A stretch of DNA of 9,117 nucleotides. Source: Burkholderiaceae bacterium (GTDB lineage: Bacteria > Pseudomonadota > Gammaproteobacteria > Burkholderiales > Burkholderiaceae_D). Every line of letters starts with the position of its first letter. Within the stretch, counting starts at the first letter, position 1. The stretch is from positions 1 to 9,117 of the forward strand of contig JACMLV010000733.1 in NCBI GenBank assembly GCA_014379395.1, in the 5' to 3' direction. Shown here one piece after another: positions 6,437 to 9,117 of this stretch. The notes under the pieces were generated by a model, which did no database searches, was not told the origin of the DNA, and saw nothing but the letters and a program-made list of their open reading frames with translations. Both the position numbers and the translations under genes were made by a program.

Positions 6437-7654
6437 TTACAGCGCCGGCACCGGCGCGGGCGCCTCGATGCGCACCGCGTTCAGATAGCACAACAGCGAT
6501 CCCACCGACACCGCCAGCAACACGCCCAGCACCACCGTCACCGACGGCTGGGCCTGGATCAGCGCGGCAACCGCCAGCGGCCCGGCCGCGCGCGCCACCA
6601 GACTCGGCCCGGCCAGCGCGCCGGAAATGGCGCCGTAGTGTTCGCGTCCGAACAGGGCCTGCGGCACGGTGCCGCGCACGATCGTCAGGATCCCGTTGCT
6701 CAGGCCATACAGCAGGCAAAAGGCGGCCACCGCCCATTGCCGCTCGCCGGCCAGGATCAGCGCCAGCAGCGCCGCAGGCAAGGCGCCGAAGGCGAGCATG
6801 CCGACGCTCTGCGGCCGCACGCTCGACGCGAACAGCATCTCGCCGATGCGCCCGAGCACTTGCATCGGGCCGAACAGCGCGGCGAACACGACGATGGCGG
6901 CGACCGGGTGGCCGAGCTTGTGCAGCAGGGGAATCAGGTGCACCGCCAGCGCGGAACCGACCAGGCTGTTGGCGGCGAACGCGGCCGCCAGGCGCCAGAA
7001 CACGGGATGGGCGACCGCTTGCGCCAGGGTGTAGCCGGGCGTTGCGCGCTCGCCATGCACGGTCTTGTCCGAGGGTGCTCTGGTGCGCACGCCGAGCAGG
7101 CCGTGCAGCGGCGCGCACAGAAATAGTTGCACCAGGCCATAGAGCAGGTAGGTGTCGCGCCAGCCGATCAGGCCGTTGAGCTTGAGCGTGAGCGGCCAGA
7201 ACACGGTGCTGGCGAAGCCGCCCAGCAGGGTGACCTTGGAGATGATGCCGCGCGCGGCGTAGCCGAATTCGCGGTTGATGGCGGCGAAGGCCGCCTCGTA
7301 CAGCACCATCGCCATGGCCAGGCCCAGCATGCTCCAGGCCAGCCAGTACAAAAATAACGTGTGGGTCCGGCTCAGCACGATCAGGCCGGCGCCCGCCAGC
7401 AGCGAGCCGGCGCCCATCACGGCGCGCCCGCCGACCCGGTCGAGCCAGGCGCCGATGTGGGTCGCGCACAGGCCGGCGATCAGCAGGCTCCACGAAAAGG
7501 CGCCGTAGACGAGGTCGGAGCGCCAGCCCAGCTCGCGCTGGATCTCGGGCGCGAGCACGGAGATGGCGTAGTAGATGCTGCCCCACGACAGCACTTGGGT
7601 GACGGCCAGGATGGCGATGGTGTTGCGCTGCTGGCGCGGCTGCTGCGGTGTCAT
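6437..7654 (-). CDS. MFS transporter
   Basis: A 405-residue polytopic inner-membrane protein of the major facilitator superfamily, with about 12 hydrophobic segments in two halves. The first segments span about 12-35, 48-70, 78-95 and 100-125. The MFS motif A between helices 2 and 3 is seen as GAWLDRVGGRAVM (68-80). A polar central loop at about 188-212 (VRTRAPSDKTVHGERATPG) separates the halves. The C-terminus is a short Pro/Ala tail. The substrate cannot be told from the sequence; the family includes drug efflux and carboxylate carriers. The ATG at 7654 has GGAG eight bases upstream. The same frame stays open far upstream through the next gene, but that part is a shadow. It follows the MgtC/DUF4010 gene by 68 bases on the same strand, so the two may be co-transcribed. 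Confidence 0.88.
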   Translation of the reverse strand: MTPQQPRQQRNTIAILAVTQVLSWGSIYYAISVLAPEIQRELGWRSDLVYGAFSWSLLIAGLCATHIGAWLDRVGGRAVMGAGSLLAGAGLIVLSRTHTLFLYWLAWSMLGLAMAMVLYEAAFAAINREFGYAARGIISKVTLLGGFASTVFWPLTLKLNGLIGWRDTYLLYGLVQLFLCAPLHGLLGVRTRAPSDKTVHGERATPGYTLAQAVAHPVFWRLAAAFAANSLVGSALAVHLIPLLHKLGHPVAAIVVFAALFGPMQVLGRIGEMLFASSVRPQSVGMLAFGALPAALLALILAGERQWAVAAFCLLYGLSNGILTIVRGTVPQALFGREHYGAISGALAGPSLVARAAGPLAVAALIQAQPSVTVVLGVLLAVSVGSLLCYLNAVRIEAPAPVPAL

Positions 7655-7722
7655 GCCCTGCTCTCCAAGATCGACGGCTGGCCAACGGGGCCGCCGCAAG
7701 GATAGCAGGTCGCCGTGGCGGC

Positions 7723-9075
7723 CTACAGCATCGGCGCGAAACGCTCGCCGAGGAACTGCGTCAGGCGCCCGCCGAGCAGCATGCCGAGCACGCCGAGCAG
7801 GGAGATGACGGCCATCGCCATGCCGAGCCGCACCGTCAAGCCGCGGTGGCGCGCGCGCAGCACGAAGGGCAGATTGATCAGCACGCTGGTGATCGAGGCC
7901 GCCACCGCCCCGGCCGAGGCCAGCTCGGACGAGATCGAGCCGCTGGCGAACAGGCTGGCGGCGGCCGCCACCGCGCTCGCACTCGAGACCATGCCGCCGA
8001 CCACGCACACGGCGTAGAAGCCGGCGTCGCCGAAGGCCTTTTGCATCAGGATGCCGCCCACGTGCAGGATCAGGAAGACGGTGCCGTACTTGAGCGTGGC
8101 CCACAGCGAGAACGGCAGCGCCAGGTCGACCTCGGGCGGGCGGATCTCCTCGATCGCCTGCAGCGCGCGGAAGCTGGAGACGACCCAGGCCGCGCTGCCG
8201 GCCAGCATCAGGCCGAACGGCAGGGCCGCGTACGGCAGCGTGCGCGGCTCCAGCAGGAACAGCAGCAGCGCGTTGCGGCTGAGCATGGCGGTGGTGGCGA
8301 GCAGGATGCCGCGGTAGGTGGCGGCCATGATGCCGGGCTGGCGGTGGCGGTTCTTCAGGCGCGCGGCGAGCTCGTTGACGGTCACGCTGCTGTTGACCAG
8401 CCCGCCCAGAAAGCCGGCCAGCGCCAGCCCGCGCGAGCCGTACAGCTTCCACAGCACATAATTGACGAAGCCGATGGCGGCGATCAGGATCACCGTGCCC
8501 CAGGCGGCGCGCGGCTCGATCAGCTGCATCGGCCCGATCGCGCCCGCCGGCAGCGCCGGGTAGATGACGATGGCGAGGATCGCCAGCAGCAGCGCCGAGC
8601 GCAGCTCGCTCTCGGTCAGGCCGATGCTGATCACCGAGAGCCGGTCCTTCCACGCCAGCAGCGCGGTGACGCTGACCATCACGGCGGCCGGCGTCAGCGT
8701 GTGGCCCTTGCCGCACAGGATGCCGACCATGCAGGTGATCAGCATGGCGGCCGAGGTGGTCAGCTCGGTGCCCTCGTGGGTGCGCAGGTTTTGGATGTTG
8801 AGGAACACCGTCAGCATCGCCGTCAATATCAGCACCAGATAGGCGTAGCCGTCGCCGAGCGAGGCACCCAGCGCGCCCAGCAGGCAAACGAAGCCGAAGG
8901 TGCGCAGCCCGGCCTCCTTGCCGCGCCGCTCGCGCTCCATGCCGATCAGCAAACCGAGCGCCAGGGCCAGCGCGAGCCGGGTCAGGATCGCCACATAGGG
9001 CCATTCGGCCTCGCCGGCGGCAACGCCTTCGACCAGGGAAGTGACGACGGGCAGGGGCAGCGTGGCGGACGTCAT
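7723..9075 (-). CDS. MgtC/SapB and DUF4010 family membrane protein
   Basis: A 450-residue integral membrane protein. The N-terminal part (about 25-145) is MgtC/SapB-like: the helix with GLLIGMERERR followed by EAGLRTF (41-60), then a glycine-rich LLGALGASLG (65-74) and GTELTTS (102-108). The rest (about 150-450) is a DUF4010-type region with 7-9 further hydrophobic helices, including GFLGGLVNSSVTVNELA and GGMVSSASAVAAAASL. MgtC relatives are tied to Mg limitation or to F1Fo ATPase inhibition; the role of DUF4010 fusions is not established and transport is only a guess. The ATG at 9075 is chosen; an in-frame TTG at 9084 would add three residues. AAGAAGG lies 11 bases before the ATG and only 2 before the TTG, so the ATG fits better. 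The promoter lies at or beyond the window end. Confidence 0.88.
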   Translation of the reverse strand: MTSATLPLPVVTSLVEGVAAGEAEWPYVAILTRLALALALGLLIGMERERRGKEAGLRTFGFVCLLGALGASLGDGYAYLVLILTAMLTVFLNIQNLRTHEGTELTTSAAMLITCMVGILCGKGHTLTPAAVMVSVTALLAWKDRLSVISIGLTESELRSALLLAILAIVIYPALPAGAIGPMQLIEPRAAWGTVILIAAIGFVNYVLWKLYGSRGLALAGFLGGLVNSSVTVNELAARLKNRHRQPGIMAATYRGILLATTAMLSRNALLLFLLEPRTLPYAALPFGLMLAGSAAWVVSSFRALQAIEEIRPPEVDLALPFSLWATLKYGTVFLILHVGGILMQKAFGDAGFYAVCVVGGMVSSASAVAAAASLFASGSISSELASAGAVAASITSVLINLPFVLRARHRGLTVRLGMAMAVISLLGVLGMLLGGRLTQFLGERFAPML

Positions 9076-9117
9076 GGGCGGCAATACCTTCTTGGTGAGG
9101 TTGAAAACGCGCCGCCC

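Noticed and set aside
6437..9004. Single 855-codon minus-strand frame that would fuse an N-terminal region to the MFS transporter
   Set aside because: The first 450 codons are an out-of-frame reading of the MgtC/DUF4010 gene and are Arg/Pro-rich nonsense. The MFS protein starts cleanly at 7654 with its own ribosome site.

Overview
The window looks like chromosomal DNA from a GC-rich betaproteobacterium, most likely Oxalobacteraceae (Massilia/Duganella/Janthinobacterium group). This is inferred from the pyrG-kdsA-eno-ftsB gene order, the high GC with GC-ending codons, and the protein sequences. No database search was possible.

Layout. Bases 1-115 hold a long imperfect palindrome that looks like a dispersed repeat and is cut by the window edge. 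Next to it, on the minus strand, is a cupin-like/JmjC-type putative Fe(II)/2-oxoglutarate oxygenase (136-1053) with a less GC-biased codon choice than its neighbours. A gene-free stretch of about 260 bases (1054-1312) contains small inverted repeats. From 5663 down to 1313 runs a minus-strand housekeeping cluster: pyrG (CTP synthase), kdsA (KDO-8-phosphate synthase, overlapping pyrG by 4 nt), eno (enolase) and ftsB (divisome protein). A TATAAT box lies directly upstream of pyrG. The shared intergenic region 5664-5915 carries four copies of an 8-mer, CAATTTCC, in both orientations. It separates pyrG from a divergent plus-strand PRC-barrel gene (5916-6326), which ends at a very strong intrinsic terminator (6371-6411). 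The right end has two minus-strand membrane protein genes, an MFS transporter (6437-7654) and an MgtC/DUF4010 family protein (7723-9075), probably read as one unit.

How the genes fit together. pyrG supplies CTP, which is needed to activate KDO as CMP-KDO. kdsA makes KDO-8-P from phosphoenolpyruvate and arabinose-5-phosphate. eno produces phosphoenolpyruvate. ftsB acts in septum formation. The cluster therefore links nucleotide supply, envelope sugar synthesis, central carbon flow and division. The PRC-barrel, MFS and MgtC/DUF4010 genes have no clear functional tie to it.

I see no defence system, CRISPR array, integrase, transposase, tRNA or rRNA. The most unusual signals are the palindromic element at 1-115, the atypical oxygenase gene beside it, and the repeated 8-mer with a leader hairpin at the pyrG/PRC-barrel divergent region.
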